Part shown: one piece after another, positions 1-9,833 of the stretch
Position numbering within the stretch: position 1 is the first letter of the stretch
How the letters are laid out: every line of letters starts with the position of its first letter
Made by a program: the position numbers and the translations under genes
Source: Bosea sp. AS-1
Lineage (GTDB): Bacteria > Pseudomonadota > Alphaproteobacteria > Rhizobiales > Beijerinckiaceae
Assembly: GCF_002220095.1 (NCBI RefSeq)
Contig: NZ_CP022372.1
Coordinates: 1,150,501-1,214,500 of the forward strand
Direction: 5' to 3'
Length of the DNA stretch: 64,000 bases
Notes under the pieces: model-generated
The model's input: the letters and a program-made list of their open reading frames with translations, nothing else
Databases searched by the model: none
Told to the model about the DNA's origin: nothing

Positions 1-1610
1 ACCGCGATACGGTCAGCCATATAGTTCACGACGGCGAGGTTGTGCGAGATGAACAGGAAGGTCAGGCCGCGCTCGGCCTGGAGGTCCTTGAGCAGGTTGA
101 GGATCTGCGCCTGCACCGAGACGTCCAGCGCCGAGACGGGCTCGTCGCAGATGACCAACTCGGGGTCGAGAGCGAGCGCACGCGCAATGCCGATGCGCTG
201 GCGCTGCCCGCCGGAGAAGGAGTGCGGATAGCGGTTGAGGAAGCGGGTATCGAGGCCGACATCCTGCATCAGCGCCTTGACCCGCTCGGCCTGCTCCGGC
301 GCCTCACCGCGCTCGTGGATGACCAGCGGCTCGCGCAGGATGTTCTTCACCGTCATGCGCGGGGAGAGCGACGAGACCGGGTCCTGGAAGATCATCTGGA
401 CGCGCGGACGGAAGGCACGCAGGGCATCGCCTTCGAGAGCCAGCATGTCGACTCGCTCATGGCCGTCGTCGAAGATCACCTCGCCGGAATCGGGCGTGAC
501 GGCGCGCATGACGATCTTGCTGACCGTGGTCTTGCCGCAGCCGCTCTCGCCGACCAGGCCGAGGCATTCGCCCCGCCGGATATCGAAGGAGACGTCGTTG
601 ACCGCCTTGACGACCGACAGGCTGCCCTTGCCGAAGAAGCCGCGCGAGCCGGTGACATAGGTCTTATGGAGGTTGCGGACCCGCAGCAGCGGCGCCGTGC
701 CGGCGACAGGTGCGGGGGGCTTCGCGGCAGCGGGCGGACGCGGGCGGGCCTCGCGCAGCGCGACGAGGCGCTCGCCCTCGTCCATGTCAAAATGGGGCGA
801 GGCCTTCAGCAGCGCCTTGAGATAGGGATGGCGCGGGCGCCGGAAGATGTCCTCGACGGGGCCGCGCTCCATGATCTCGCCGTGGAAGATGACGACGACC
901 TCGTCGGCCATGTTGGCGACGACGCCGAGATCATGGGTGATCAGCAGGATCGCCATGCCCATCTCGGCCTGGAGATCGCGCATCAGATCGAGCACCTGGG
1001 CCTGGATGGTGACGTCGAGCGCGGTCGTCGGCTCGTCGGCGATGAGCAGGGCCGGCTGGCAGATCAGCGCCATGGCCAGCATGGCGCGCTGGCGCAGGCC
1101 CCCGGACAATTCGAACGGATAGAGCCCATAGGCGCGGTGCGGGTTCTTGAAGCCGACGCGCTTGAGCATCGCCTCGATCAGGTCGCGGGCCTGCGCCTTC
1201 GGCATCGGCCGGTGGAGGAGCAGCGCCTCCTGAATCTGGTTGCCGATGGTGTGGACCGGCGAGAGCGACGACATCGGCTCCTGGAAGATCATGCCGATGC
1301 GCCCGCCGCGGAGCGCCCGGATGCCCGGGCCCTCGCGGGGCAGGGCAGCGATGTCGATCACGGTCTCGGGTGCCAGCGGGTCGCGGAACAGAATCTCGCC
1401 GCCGGTGATGTCGCCGGCACGCGGCAGCAGGCCCATGATCGCCTGCGAGATCACCGATTTGCCCGAGCCGGATTCGCCGACGAGCGCGACGGTCTTCCCT
1501 GCAGGCACGCGCAGGCTCACGCCCTTCACGACGTCGCGAGCCAGTCCGTGAACCGTGAAGCCGATGCGCAGGTCGCTGACGCGAAGGATATCCATAGACC
1601 GAACTGACAT
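1..1610 (-). CDS. Fused double ABC ATPase of a peptide/nickel-type importer (3' end off window)
   Basis: This is the cytoplasmic ATPase of an oligopeptide/glutathione-type ABC importer in which the DppD-like and DppF-like halves are fused, as in GsiA. Domain 1 has Walker A GESGSGKS at residues 45-52 and a signature LSGGLRQRA. Domain 2 has Walker A GESGCGKT at about 354-361 and reaches the H-loop region (FISHNLAVV) at the window edge, so only a short C-terminus is missing. An Ala/Pro-rich linker joins the halves. The start is the ATG at 1610; an alternative ATG lies five codons downstream. The permease and binding-protein genes must be outside the window, so the substrate cannot be told. Confidence 0.9.
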   Translation of the reverse strand, partial: MSVRSMDILRVSDLRIGFTVHGLARDVVKGVSLRVPAGKTVALVGESGSGKSVISQAIMGLLPRAGDITGGEILFRDPLAPETVIDIAALPREGPGIRALRGGRIGMIFQEPMSSLSPVHTIGNQIQEALLLHRPMPKAQARDLIEAMLKRVGFKNPHRAYGLYPFELSGGLRQRAMLAMALICQPALLIADEPTTALDVTIQAQVLDLMRDLQAEMGMAILLITHDLGVVANMADEVVVIFHGEIMERGPVEDIFRRPRHPYLKALLKASPHFDMDEGERLVALREARPRPPAAAKPPAPVAGTAPLLRVRNLHKTYVTGSRGFFGKGSLSVVKAVNDVSFDIRRGECLGLVGESGCGKTTVSKIVMRAVTPDSGEVIFDDGHERVDMLALEGDALRAFRPRVQMIFQDPVSSLSPRMTVKNILREPLVIHERGEAPEQAERVKALMQDVGLDTRFLNRYPHSFSGGQRQRIGIARALALDPELVICDEPVSALDVSVQAQILNLLKDLQAERGLTFLFISHNLAVVNYMADRIA

Positions 1611-1694
1611 GTCCCCTTTGGTGAGGTTCCATCCTCACCCGACGTCACTAGACGTCGAAAGTTCCGTCTTGCCAATGGCTTTCGGCAGGCTGGC

Positions 1695-2690
1695 TCATTC
1701 GGCCGGACATTGCCCGGCGCGGATGACATCGCTGCAACGCGGGCCGCGGCGGAAATCGTCGTAGCTGATGCTCCAGGGCAGCGCGTTGGGCGCGCGATAC
1801 GGACCGAACTTGAAATACTGGTTACGGTCGAGGCCCGGCGCCGCGTGGCCGATATGGCCCTTGACCGTGACGATCGGGACGCCGTCGGCCAGGATCTCCA
1901 CATGCCCGTCGCCGGCCGGTCCCGGTCGCGAGCGGACGACGAAATCGATCCAGCCCTTCTGCGCCGATGGAAGATCCGCGTGGCGCGTCACCCGGATGCC
2001 GGGCGCGCAGGCGTCGAAATAATCCGGATAGCTCTCCGGCGTCGCACCGCTCTCGATGGCGACCAGCGCGCGCGTCTGATGGGATTCCGGACGGTTCAGC
2101 ACGCGCGCTTCGCCTGGCAGGCAGCCCTCCGGACGCTCCGGGCTGCCTATCGGATAGGAGACGAGGAGATCGGTCTCGACGGTGAAGCCGAGGCGTCCCT
2201 GGTAGAGCCTGAGGGCGAGGAAGGGAGAAAAGTCGCGTTCTGCGTCGCGAAGGGTCTCGCGCTTCCACTGCGCCATCACATATCTGCGATCATCCTGCGG
2301 CAGCGGGTCGTTCAGACGAATGGCAAGGCCGTACCAGACGGTTTCCGAATAGGGCACGAGAACCTCCGGGCGTTCCCAGGCCTCGGCGCGCTCGCTGCAG
2401 CCCTCAGCACGCCGGTCGCAGGCCGGCACCGCCGTCAGAGTGAGCTCGCCCTGCCCCTGCAAGGGAGCATTCCGGCCGAAGGCGATGCGTCCCGCGCGCT
2501 GTTCCGGATTGTCCTTGTAGAAAAGGCCGCCTTCGGGCGCGAACGAGCCCTGCTCGAAACCGTCGACAAGGATCAGGCTGGCCGGGTCAGGAGCGGGCGC
2601 TGTTGCAGCCGGCAGTGGTATGGTCACGAGCAGCGCCGTCACGAGCAGCGCCAGGCGCCCGATTCGATGCCTGCCGGCAAGCTCGACCAT
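1695..2690 (-). CDS. Secreted heparin-lyase-I-like (polysaccharide lyase fold) protein
   Basis: 331 residues with an N-terminal signal peptide (hydrophobic stretch about residues 11-32, Ala-rich cleavage region). The mature part resembles the heparin lyase I/alginate lyase-like jelly-roll family: a WYGLAIRLND strand near residue 120, a central Gln/Trp strand (MAQWKRE), and a C-terminal FKFGPYR...SISYDDFRRG block. It probably acts on or binds an acidic polysaccharide in the periplasm or outside the cell; the substrate is unknown. It is followed on the same strand by the ABC ATPase gene after 84 bases. Its start is divergent from the gene at 2850. Confidence 0.7.
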   Translation of the reverse strand: MVELAGRHRIGRLALLVTALLVTIPLPAATAPAPDPASLILVDGFEQGSFAPEGGLFYKDNPEQRAGRIAFGRNAPLQGQGELTLTAVPACDRRAEGCSERAEAWERPEVLVPYSETVWYGLAIRLNDPLPQDDRRYVMAQWKRETLRDAERDFSPFLALRLYQGRLGFTVETDLLVSYPIGSPERPEGCLPGEARVLNRPESHQTRALVAIESGATPESYPDYFDACAPGIRVTRHADLPSAQKGWIDFVVRSRPGPAGDGHVEILADGVPIVTVKGHIGHAAPGLDRNQYFKFGPYRAPNALPWSISYDDFRRGPRCSDVIRAGQCPAE

Positions 2691-2849
2691 GTCTCCCCCT
2701 TACGCGCCGGTTCTGCCTGCCGGAGCATAACGCGATGTCCGGCTCGGGCGCATTGTGCTGTGCTGCCAGCTCACCATATATGGACGCTTACGGGCTGCGG
2801 GGCATAATGGCAGCCGGATGCGCGGCCGCGCCGAACAGGATCGTCTCCT

Positions 2850-5585
2850 TTGGAGCCCAACCTTTTCCGCTATATCTGGCAGAAGAGCCGTCGCGAGCAG
2901 ATCATCGTCCTGTTGATCATCCTCGTTTCGATCCCGTTCAACTGGGCTTCGTTCGACGTGCCCAAGCGCATCGTCAACGACGCGATCCAGGGCGGTGCCT
3001 TCAGGGACGGGCACATCACCACCACCTTCATGGAGATCACGCTGCATCTGCCGTCCTGGCTGGGCGGCGCGAGCCTCAAGCTGTTCGACGGCATCCAGGT
3101 TGGGCAGCTCGGCCTGCTGGTCGGGCTGTCCGGCTACTTCCTGCTGCTCGTGCTGATCAACGGCGGCTTCAAATACGTCGTCAACGTCCGCAAGGGCATT
3201 CTCGGCGAACGCATGCTGCGCCGCATGCGCTACGACCTGTTCAGCCAGCTCATGCGTTTCCGGCCCGAGGAGATCCGGGCGGTCAAGCCGGCCGAGGTCG
3301 CCAGCATGATCAAGGACGAGGTCGAGCCGATCGGCAGCTTTGTCGGCGATGCCTTCATCCAGCCGGTCTTCCTGCTGAGTCAGGCGCTGACGGCACTGGT
3401 CTTCATCATGGCGCAGAATTTCTGGCTCGGCTCGATCGCCTTGCTGATCGTGCTGGCTCAGGCGATCATCATTCCGATCCTGCGGCGCGAGCAATTGCGG
3501 CTCGGGCGCGAACGGCAGATCGCCTCGCGCCAGCTCGCGGGGCGGATCGGCGAGATCGTCGATGCCGGGCCGATGATCCAGGGGCACGGCGCCACCGCCT
3601 ATGTCCAGTCCGACATCGCCGGCCGGCTCGGCCGGCTCTTCGACATCCGCTACGCGCTCTACAAGCGGAAGTTCGCGGTCAAGTTCCTGAACAATCTGCT
3701 GGCCCAGGTCACGCCGTTCTTCTTCTACTCGATCGGCGGCTATTTCGCTCTGATGGGGCGGCTCGATATCGGCCAGCTCGTCGCCGTCATCGGCGCCTAT
3801 CGCGACCTGCCGCCGCCGATCAAGGAGCTGATCGACTGGGATCAGCAGCGCAACGACGTCAGCATCAAGTACGATCAGGTGATCTCGCAGTTCAACAGCG
3901 ACGACACGCTGGTCCTCGACGAAGACGCGGCCGTGGCGCCGTTGCCGGCGACGGGCGAGATCCAGGTCGAGGCGCTGCAGCTGCTCGACAATCGCGGTCA
4001 GCCGCTGCTGACGCCGCTGTCGTTCAGGGTGTCGCGGCCGGGTCTCGTCGCGGTGACCGGGCCGCCCGGTGGCGGCAAGGACGTGCTCGGGCGCATTCTC
4101 GGCCGTCAGGCGACCAACTATTCCGGGCGCATCCTGATCGATGGGGAGCCGCTGGCCGCCATGTCGGTCGAACGCGCGAGCTATATCATCGGGTATTCCG
4201 GCGACGAGGCGGAGATCATCGCGGGTTCGATGCGCGACAATCTCCTGCTGCCGCTGCAACGACACCGGCCGGACCTGAAGGCCCAGGGAGCGGTCGCGCC
4301 GGGCGAGGTACACCGTTTCGTGGAGGCTGTTCGGTCGGGTAACTCGCCCTTCCCATTCGAGGCGGACTGGACCGATTACGGCGGGGCGGGGCTCGACGAC
4401 CGGGCAGCGCTTGCGCGGCGCGTCCGCGATCTTCTCGACGTGTTCGGCTGCACCGAGGACGTCTACAATCTGGGCCTTGGGGGCAAGGTGATGCCGCCGG
4501 TGAGCGAGGAGGCGACGCGTCGCATCATCACCGCGCGGCGCGCCGTAGCGCGTGAACTCGCGCGGGCCGAGCGCGGCGACCTGGTCGAGCCTTTCATCGC
4601 CGATCGCTACAACGCCAACGCGACCATGGCCGAGAACCTGATCTTCGGCACCTGTACGACAGCCCGCTTCGACACCGCGACGCTCTATTTCGAGCCCTAT
4701 GCCCATGCGATCCTGAGGGCCGAGGCGTTGATCGAACCGCTTTCCGACATGGGCAGCCGGATCGTGGCGACCATGGCCGAGATCTTCGCGGGGTTGCCGA
4801 CGGGGCATGCGCTGTTCGAGCGTTATTCCTTCGGTGCCAATTTCGATTTCGAGCGTCTGAACGCGCTGGCGGCGAGCTTGGCCAAGCACGACATGCGCAC
4901 GCCGCTCGACCAGGAGACCGAATGTGACCTCGTCGCGCTAGCCCTCGGCTACATCGAGCCCAAGCACAGGCTGAACCTGATCGATCGGCGTCTACAGCAG
5001 CGAATCCTGCGCGCCCGCGCCAGCTTCCACAAGCACCTGCCGGCGGATGCCGTAGGCGACGTCGAGTTCTACGATCCCGGCAAGGTGATGTTCGGAGCCA
5101 GCGTCCGCGACAACCTGCTGTTCGGGCGGATCGGCTACGGCATCGCGGATGCCGAGCAAAAGGTCTCGACGGTGGTCCACCGGGCGCTGTCGCGCGCTGG
5201 TCTCGAGGGCACGCTCTATCGCCTCGGCCTCGACACCGAGAGCGGCATTCGGGGGCGCTACCTGCCGGTTCGGCTGCGGCATGCGATCCCGCTGATGCAG
5301 GCCCTGATCAAGGCGCCACAGATCGCGGTGCTGGACGTCACGGGCTTCCTGGCGATTTCGGACGATCCGGCGGGCATCGTCGAGCGGCTGCGCCGCTATT
5401 GCAGCGGTATGACGCTGTTTCTTCTCATTGGAGATGCTACTCTGGTCGAGGACGTTCCGTTGCGGGTGACCTTCCATGGCCCGACCGGCGTCATCGAAGC
5501 CGGTGCATTGCCGCGAGCCGCGAACGATGCGCTCGGCCAGCCGCCCCGCTTCGGGGATGCCCAGCGGATGGAGGTGGGGTCATGA
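2850..5585 (+). CDS. ABC transporter-like membrane protein with a degenerate, enlarged nucleotide-binding domain
   Basis: 911 residues, TTG start preceded by AGGA at 2837-2840. The N-terminal third is an exporter-type membrane domain with hydrophobic segments near residues 18-36, 80-105, 165-210 and 285-315. The nucleotide-binding part begins near residue 370. Its P-loop reads GPPGGGKD (404-411), with Asp where Ser/Thr coordinates Mg. There is no LSGGQ signature, only LPVRLRHAIPLMQAL in the equivalent place. The Walker B region reads IAVLDVTG, lacking the catalytic Glu. About 300 residues are inserted between the P-loop and the Walker B region. ATP hydrolysis is therefore doubtful. Its stop overlaps the next start (ATGA), so it is coupled to the cyclic-nucleotide-binding-fold gene. 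Confidence 0.8.
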   Translation: MEPNLFRYIWQKSRREQIIVLLIILVSIPFNWASFDVPKRIVNDAIQGGAFRDGHITTTFMEITLHLPSWLGGASLKLFDGIQVGQLGLLVGLSGYFLLLVLINGGFKYVVNVRKGILGERMLRRMRYDLFSQLMRFRPEEIRAVKPAEVASMIKDEVEPIGSFVGDAFIQPVFLLSQALTALVFIMAQNFWLGSIALLIVLAQAIIIPILRREQLRLGRERQIASRQLAGRIGEIVDAGPMIQGHGATAYVQSDIAGRLGRLFDIRYALYKRKFAVKFLNNLLAQVTPFFFYSIGGYFALMGRLDIGQLVAVIGAYRDLPPPIKELIDWDQQRNDVSIKYDQVISQFNSDDTLVLDEDAAVAPLPATGEIQVEALQLLDNRGQPLLTPLSFRVSRPGLVAVTGPPGGGKDVLGRILGRQATNYSGRILIDGEPLAAMSVERASYIIGYSGDEAEIIAGSMRDNLLLPLQRHRPDLKAQGAVAPGEVHRFVEAVRSGNSPFPFEADWTDYGGAGLDDRAALARRVRDLLDVFGCTEDVYNLGLGGKVMPPVSEEATRRIITARRAVARELARAERGDLVEPFIADRYNANATMAENLIFGTCTTARFDTATLYFEPYAHAILRAEALIEPLSDMGSRIVATMAEIFAGLPTGHALFERYSFGANFDFERLNALAASLAKHDMRTPLDQETECDLVALALGYIEPKHRLNLIDRRLQQRILRARASFHKHLPADAVGDVEFYDPGKVMFGASVRDNLLFGRIGYGIADAEQKVSTVVHRALSRAGLEGTLYRLGLDTESGIRGRYLPVRLRHAIPLMQALIKAPQIAVLDVTGFLAISDDPAGIVERLRRYCSGMTLFLLIGDATLVEDVPLRVTFHGPTGVIEAGALPRAANDALGQPPRFGDAQRMEVGS

Positions 5586-6028
5586 CGCTCGAAACCGATA
5601 TCGCCTGCCTGCGCGAGCTGCCGCTGTTTCGCGAGCTTCCGGCCTCGCGTCTCAAACTCGTTGCGCTGATGGGGGAGCGGCTGCGCTTCCCGGCCGGCGA
5701 CACCATCGTCAGTGATCAGGAGCGGCTGCAGGGAGTCTATGTCGTCCTGCAAGGCGACGTGGAATTCTCGCAGCGCCGCGATGACGGCGGCGGTCGCCGT
5801 TTCCAGAAGGAGGCCGGCAGCATCATCGGGGACGTCTCGCTGCTGAGCGGCAAGCAGTTCCTCGGCAAGGTCTCCGCCGGCACCGAGGTGCTCGCTCTGC
5901 GCATTCCGAAGGATCTGTTCTTCGAGCTGCTGCAGACCGTGCCCGAGTTCAGCCTCGCCGTCAGCCGCGACCTCGCCGACCGCGTGGCCCGGCTTGCGAA
6001 CGCGCTGCTGGCGGGCGAGGCGGCTTGA
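5582..6028 (+). CDS. Stand-alone cyclic-nucleotide-binding-fold protein, no DNA-binding domain
   Basis: 148 residues forming a single CAP-family effector domain (hydrophobic beta roll, then the GSIIGDVSLLSG turn near residues 80-91) plus a C-terminal helix. There is no helix-turn-helix, so it is not a Crp/Fnr transcription factor. The phosphate-binding cassette is atypical: the usual Glu is Asp and the usual Arg-Thr/Ser-Ala segment is replaced by QFLGKVSA, so binding of cAMP/cGMP is uncertain. ATGA overlap with the upstream ABC gene and a 16-base gap to the cyclase-like gene suggest one operon and a shared regulatory function. Confidence 0.8.
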   Translation: MTLETDIACLRELPLFRELPASRLKLVALMGERLRFPAGDTIVSDQERLQGVYVVLQGDVEFSQRRDDGGGRRFQKEAGSIIGDVSLLSGKQFLGKVSAGTEVLALRIPKDLFFELLQTVPEFSLAVSRDLADRVARLANALLAGEAA

Positions 6029-6044
6029 CGGAGCAGGTTGTCCC

Positions 6045-7841
6045 ATGAGTCTGCCACAGTCCGCCGGCGCCAGGAGCGGCGCCATGGGGGCCGGCATGGA
6101 GCAGGTTTCGTCCTGGAGCCGCGACATCCGCTTCATCTCGGGGCTGATCCTGCTCGCCTTCGCGACCTCGCATTTCATCAACCACGCGGTCGGCATCTTC
6201 GGTGTGCACGCGATGGAGCAGGTGCAGCAGTGGCGCTACTGGTTCTGGCACACTTGGCCGGGTACCGTGGCGCTCTACGGCTCCTTCATCGTCCATCCGT
6301 TCTTCGCCCTGCTGCGGGTCGCCCAACGCCGCACCTTCAAGATGCCGGCGCGCGAGATGCTGCAGATCGCGCTCGGTCTCGCCATTCCGCTGCTTCTGGT
6401 CGACCACATCATCAACACGCGGGTGGCGGGCGCCTATTTCCAGATGGACGAGAGCTACCACTCGGTGCTGCGGCGGCTCTGGCCGCATTCGGCGCTGACT
6501 CAATCGCTGCTGCTCGTGCTGGTCTGGACTCACGGGATGATCGGGATCCATTTCCTGCTGCGTTCGCGCGAGAGCTATCGCCACTGGCGCGACGTCTTCC
6601 TGCTTGGAGCGATCCTGGTGCCGCTGCTGGCCCTGATCGGCTTCTTCGTCGCCGCCCGCGAGGCCCAGCTGATGGGGTTGCCGCCCGAGTTGGTCACGCC
6701 GGCACAGCAGGCGATGGTCGCCTTCAATGTGGCCTCGGCCAAGGCGGTGTTCTACGGCCTCGTCGGCTGCTTCATGGTCTTCGTCGCCGCGCGCGAGGTG
6801 CGGGTGCGCACCACCCGCCAGATCACCATGCGCTTCGTCGGCCATGGCACGCGGCGTCTTGTGCCCGGGCCGACGGTGCTGGAGATGTTCCGTCGCTTCG
6901 GCATTCCCCATGCTGCGCTCTGTGGTGGGCGTGCGCGCTGCGCCACCTGTCGGGTCCTGGTGATCGACGGCGCCGATACGCTGCCCAAGCCGGGGCCAAA
7001 CGAGGCCAAGCTGCTCAGGCGGATCTCGGCGCCGGACCGGGTCAGGCTCGCCTGCCAGATCCGGCCGCGCGACGATCTGCAGGTCCAGATCCTGCTCGCC
7101 TCGCGCCTTAACGCCACGCCGGGCAGAACCCTCGAGCCCGACGCGACCCTGGGTCGTCGCGATCTAACCGTGATGGTCGCCGATCTGCGCGCCTTCTCGG
7201 CGCTGTCGGAGCGGCAGTTGCCGCAGGAGCTGATCGGCCTGCTCAACCGCTTCTTCGACGAGATGAGCCAGGCGATCACCGCGCATGACGGGCGCATCGA
7301 TGCTTTTTATGGCGATGGCTTCATGGCGGTGTTCGGCCTTGAAGGTCCGCTGGCGAAGGCCGCGCAGGCGGCGATCGCTGCGGCGGCCGACATCGTGCGG
7401 GCGGTCGAGGCGCTCAACCGCGAGTTCGGCGCGGCGCTGCCGCTGCCGCTCAGGATCGGCATCGGCATCCATACCGGCAACGCCATCATCGGCGCCGTCG
7501 GGAACGACAATCTCGGCCGGCGCGAGATCACGGTCGGCGAAACGGTCATGATCGCGAGCCAGCTCGAATCGGCGACGCGTCGCGTACTTTCCGATGTCGT
7601 CGTCTCGGAGGACACGATCCGCGCGGCCGCCCGCAGCTATCCCGGCACCACCGCGCTCAAGGTTGCGATCAAGGGGCGCGAGACGCCGCTGGCTGCTTTC
7701 GGCTTTGCCAGCGCGCCGGAAGTCTCCCGGCGCAAGCGTGGCGACGAGGCGCCTGTCGCGGCCACGGCGGCAAGGAGCGGTGACGGTCCTGCGGCCGAAC
7801 CGGCGGCATCGGAGCCGGGGTCCGACCCGACGGAAACGTGA
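6045..7841 (+). CDS. Membrane protein with 2Fe-2S ferredoxin and class III adenylate/guanylate cyclase domains
   Basis: 598 residues. The N-terminal half has about six membrane helices with several conserved-looking His residues (SHFINH, FWHTW, IVHPFF, LVDHI, WTHGMIGIH), suggesting a b-haem-type membrane anchor. A ferredoxin domain follows with Cys spacing C-x5-C-x2-C (LCGGRARCATC) and a fourth Cys in LACQI. The C-terminal class III cyclase homology domain keeps both metal aspartates (VADLRAFS, YGDGFMAVFG). However, the base-selecting Lys is Ala, and the usual Asn and Arg of the VNxAxRLE motif are Met and Gln (VMIASQLE). It could be a redox-sensing cyclase or an inactive sensor. Start chosen at ATG 6045, which fits the length of the membrane domain. 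Confidence 0.85.
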   Translation: MSLPQSAGARSGAMGAGMEQVSSWSRDIRFISGLILLAFATSHFINHAVGIFGVHAMEQVQQWRYWFWHTWPGTVALYGSFIVHPFFALLRVAQRRTFKMPAREMLQIALGLAIPLLLVDHIINTRVAGAYFQMDESYHSVLRRLWPHSALTQSLLLVLVWTHGMIGIHFLLRSRESYRHWRDVFLLGAILVPLLALIGFFVAAREAQLMGLPPELVTPAQQAMVAFNVASAKAVFYGLVGCFMVFVAAREVRVRTTRQITMRFVGHGTRRLVPGPTVLEMFRRFGIPHAALCGGRARCATCRVLVIDGADTLPKPGPNEAKLLRRISAPDRVRLACQIRPRDDLQVQILLASRLNATPGRTLEPDATLGRRDLTVMVADLRAFSALSERQLPQELIGLLNRFFDEMSQAITAHDGRIDAFYGDGFMAVFGLEGPLAKAAQAAIAAAADIVRAVEALNREFGAALPLPLRIGIGIHTGNAIIGAVGNDNLGRREITVGETVMIASQLESATRRVLSDVVVSEDTIRAAARSYPGTTALKVAIKGRETPLAAFGFASAPEVSRRKRGDEAPVAATAARSGDGPAAEPAASEPGSDPTET

Positions 7842-7923
7842 AACCGGACCGCTCTGGCCTTTGCGCGCGGGCCTGCCTATGGTCCGCGCGCCTAGCCCCG
7901 CCATTCCGCGCTCCTAACGAACC

Positions 7924-8586
7924 ATGACGCCAGAACCGCCCGTCGAGGCCTTTCATGACCTGTTGCGCGGCATGGCGGCGCTGTCGGGCAACCGCATCGT
8001 CGCCGACGTCGCTCGGCTCTACGGCAAAGGCGCGCCGCCCGATCTCTCGATCGCCTGCAATCACAAGCAGATCGCCTCGAAGCAGTGGCTGGTCGAGGCG
8101 CTGGCCGGCACCTTGCCCAGGCCCGATGGCCCGATCTGGGTGCTCGGCGCCTGGTATGGCGTGCTCGGTGCGCTGCTGCTCGACGACGAAAGGCTGGAGA
8201 TCGGGCAGGTCGTCAGCCTCGATATCGATCCCACCTGCGCGCCGATTGCCGAGACGCTGAACCATCGCCATGTCGCGACCAGCCGTTTCCGGGCCGTCAC
8301 GGCCGACATGACGGAACTGGACTTCGCCGCGCTGTCGCCGGCGCCGGGGCTCGTCGTCAATACGAGTTGCGAGCATCTCGACGATGTTCCGGGCTGGCTG
8401 TCGAGCTTGCCGGTCGGGTTGCCGCTGCTGCTGCAGTCGAACGATTACTATCGCGAGCCCGATCATCGCAGCTGCGTGTCGTCTCTCGACGCCTTCCGCG
8501 AGCAGGCGGGGCTGGCCGAGCTCTGGTTCGCGGGGGCGCGGCCGACGAATAACTACACCCGCTTCATGCTGATCGGCCGGCGATGA
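7924..8586 (+). CDS. Class I SAM-dependent methyltransferase-like protein
   Basis: 220 residues. A Rossmann-like core is visible: WVLGAWYGVLGALL (glycine-rich SAM loop, about residues 77-90), an acidic strand end VSLDIDPTCAPIAE, and an ADMTEL segment after the third strand. The substrate cannot be inferred. The stop overlaps the start of the following glycosyltransferase (ATGA), and a second glycosyltransferase follows in the same way, so it probably acts in decorating a glycan or glycolipid. No membrane segment is seen. Confidence 0.6.
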   Translation: MTPEPPVEAFHDLLRGMAALSGNRIVADVARLYGKGAPPDLSIACNHKQIASKQWLVEALAGTLPRPDGPIWVLGAWYGVLGALLLDDERLEIGQVVSLDIDPTCAPIAETLNHRHVATSRFRAVTADMTELDFAALSPAPGLVVNTSCEHLDDVPGWLSSLPVGLPLLLQSNDYYREPDHRSCVSSLDAFREQAGLAELWFAGARPTNNYTRFMLIGRR

Positions 8587-9833
8587 CCGGTCCCGCATTG
8601 CCACGCATCGCGATCGCGATGAAGGGCTATCCGCGCCTCTCGGAGACGTTCATCGCGCAGGAACTGCTCGGCCTGCAGCAGCGCGGCCTGGCCTTCGAGA
8701 TCTGGTCGCTGCGCCACCCGACCGACGCCGATCGGCACCTGATGCATCGCCAGATCACGGCGCCGGTGCGCTATCTGCCGGAATATCTGCATGACGAGCC
8801 GGGCCGTGTGGCGCGCGGCATGCTCGCTGCACTGATGCGGCCAGGCCTTTTTCGGCTCCTGCCGACGTTCCTGCGCGATCTCCTGCGCGACCGGACGCGC
8901 AATCGCTGGCGCCGCTTCGGCCAGGCCTGCGTCATGGCGCGCGAATTGCCCGCCGGCATCCGGCACCTGCACGTCCACTATCTGCACACGCCGGCTTCGG
9001 TGATCCGCTATGCGGCGTTGTTGCGGGGCTTGAGCTGGTCCTTTTCCGCTCATGCCAAGGACATCTGGACGACGCCGGACTGGGAGAAGCGCGAGAAGAT
9101 CGCCGCTGCCTCCTGGGGTGTCACCTGCACGCAGGATGGGCACCGCGAACTGGAGCGGCTGGCAGAGCGGCCCGGTAAGGTCGAGCTGCTTTATCACGGG
9201 CTCGACCTTGCCCGGTTCCCTGGACCCGAGACACGGCCAGCGCGTGATGGCTCCGCGGCGGCGGATCCCGTGCGCTTCGTCACGGTCGGTCGTGCCGTGG
9301 CGAAGAAGGGTTTCGACGACCTGCTCGACGCGCTGGCGAGGCTGCCCGCCGGATTGCACTGGCGGCTGACCCATATCGGTGGCGGCGAAAGGCTGAAGGC
9401 ACTCAAGCAGCAGGCGCAGGCGCTCGGGCTGGCGGAACGGATCTCCTGGGCCGGGCCAAAGGCGCAGGGCGAGGTGATCGCCGCCCTCCAGGAGGCCGAC
9501 ATCTTCGTGCTGCCTTCGAAGCAGGCCGGCGACGGCGACCGTGACGGCCTGCCCAACGTGGTGATGGAAGCGGCGAGCCAGAAACTGCCGATTGTGGCGA
9601 CCGATTTTGCGGGAATCCCCGAATTCGTGCGGCAGGGGCAGGAAGGGCTGCTGGTTCCCCCGGGCGATATCGATGCGCTGGCGGCTGCCTTGGCCGAGCT
9701 TGCGATTGCTCCGGGATGGCGCTCCGCGCTTGGCGATGCCGCCTTCCAGCGGCTGAGGGGGGCATTCTCGGCCGCGGCGGGGCTCGACCGGGTCGCGGTC
9801 ATGCTGCGCGCTGCATCGGGGGAGGGCGCATGA
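8583..9833 (+). CDS. Family 4 glycosyltransferase
   Basis: 416 residues with the GT-B fold. The N-terminal domain starts IAIAMKGYPRLSETFI, as in colanic-acid-type transferases. The C-terminal domain begins with VRFVTVGRAVAKKGFDDL near residue 238. The nucleotide-sugar-binding segment DGLPNVVMEAA carries the retaining-GT4 EX7E-type region, followed by GIPEFVRQGQEGLLVPPGD. It likely transfers a sugar to a surface polysaccharide or lipid-linked acceptor. It sits between, and overlaps by four bases, the methyltransferase-like gene and a MurG-like glycosyltransferase gene. Confidence 0.85.
   Translation: MTGPALPRIAIAMKGYPRLSETFIAQELLGLQQRGLAFEIWSLRHPTDADRHLMHRQITAPVRYLPEYLHDEPGRVARGMLAALMRPGLFRLLPTFLRDLLRDRTRNRWRRFGQACVMARELPAGIRHLHVHYLHTPASVIRYAALLRGLSWSFSAHAKDIWTTPDWEKREKIAAASWGVTCTQDGHRELERLAERPGKVELLYHGLDLARFPGPETRPARDGSAAADPVRFVTVGRAVAKKGFDDLLDALARLPAGLHWRLTHIGGGERLKALKQQAQALGLAERISWAGPKAQGEVIAALQEADIFVLPSKQAGDGDRDGLPNVVMEAASQKLPIVATDFAGIPEFVRQGQEGLLVPPGDIDALAAALAELAIAPGWRSALGDAAFQRLRGAFSAAAGLDRVAVMLRAASGEGA

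Noticed and set aside
42..1607. Long rightward open frame of 521 codons
   Set aside because: It is antisense to the ABC ATPase gene, whose Walker and signature motifs are clear on the minus strand.
2700..4889. Leftward open frame of 729 codons
   Set aside because: Antisense to the ABC-like membrane protein; the composition is Arg/Asp/Gln-rich without domains, as expected of a high-GC shadow frame.
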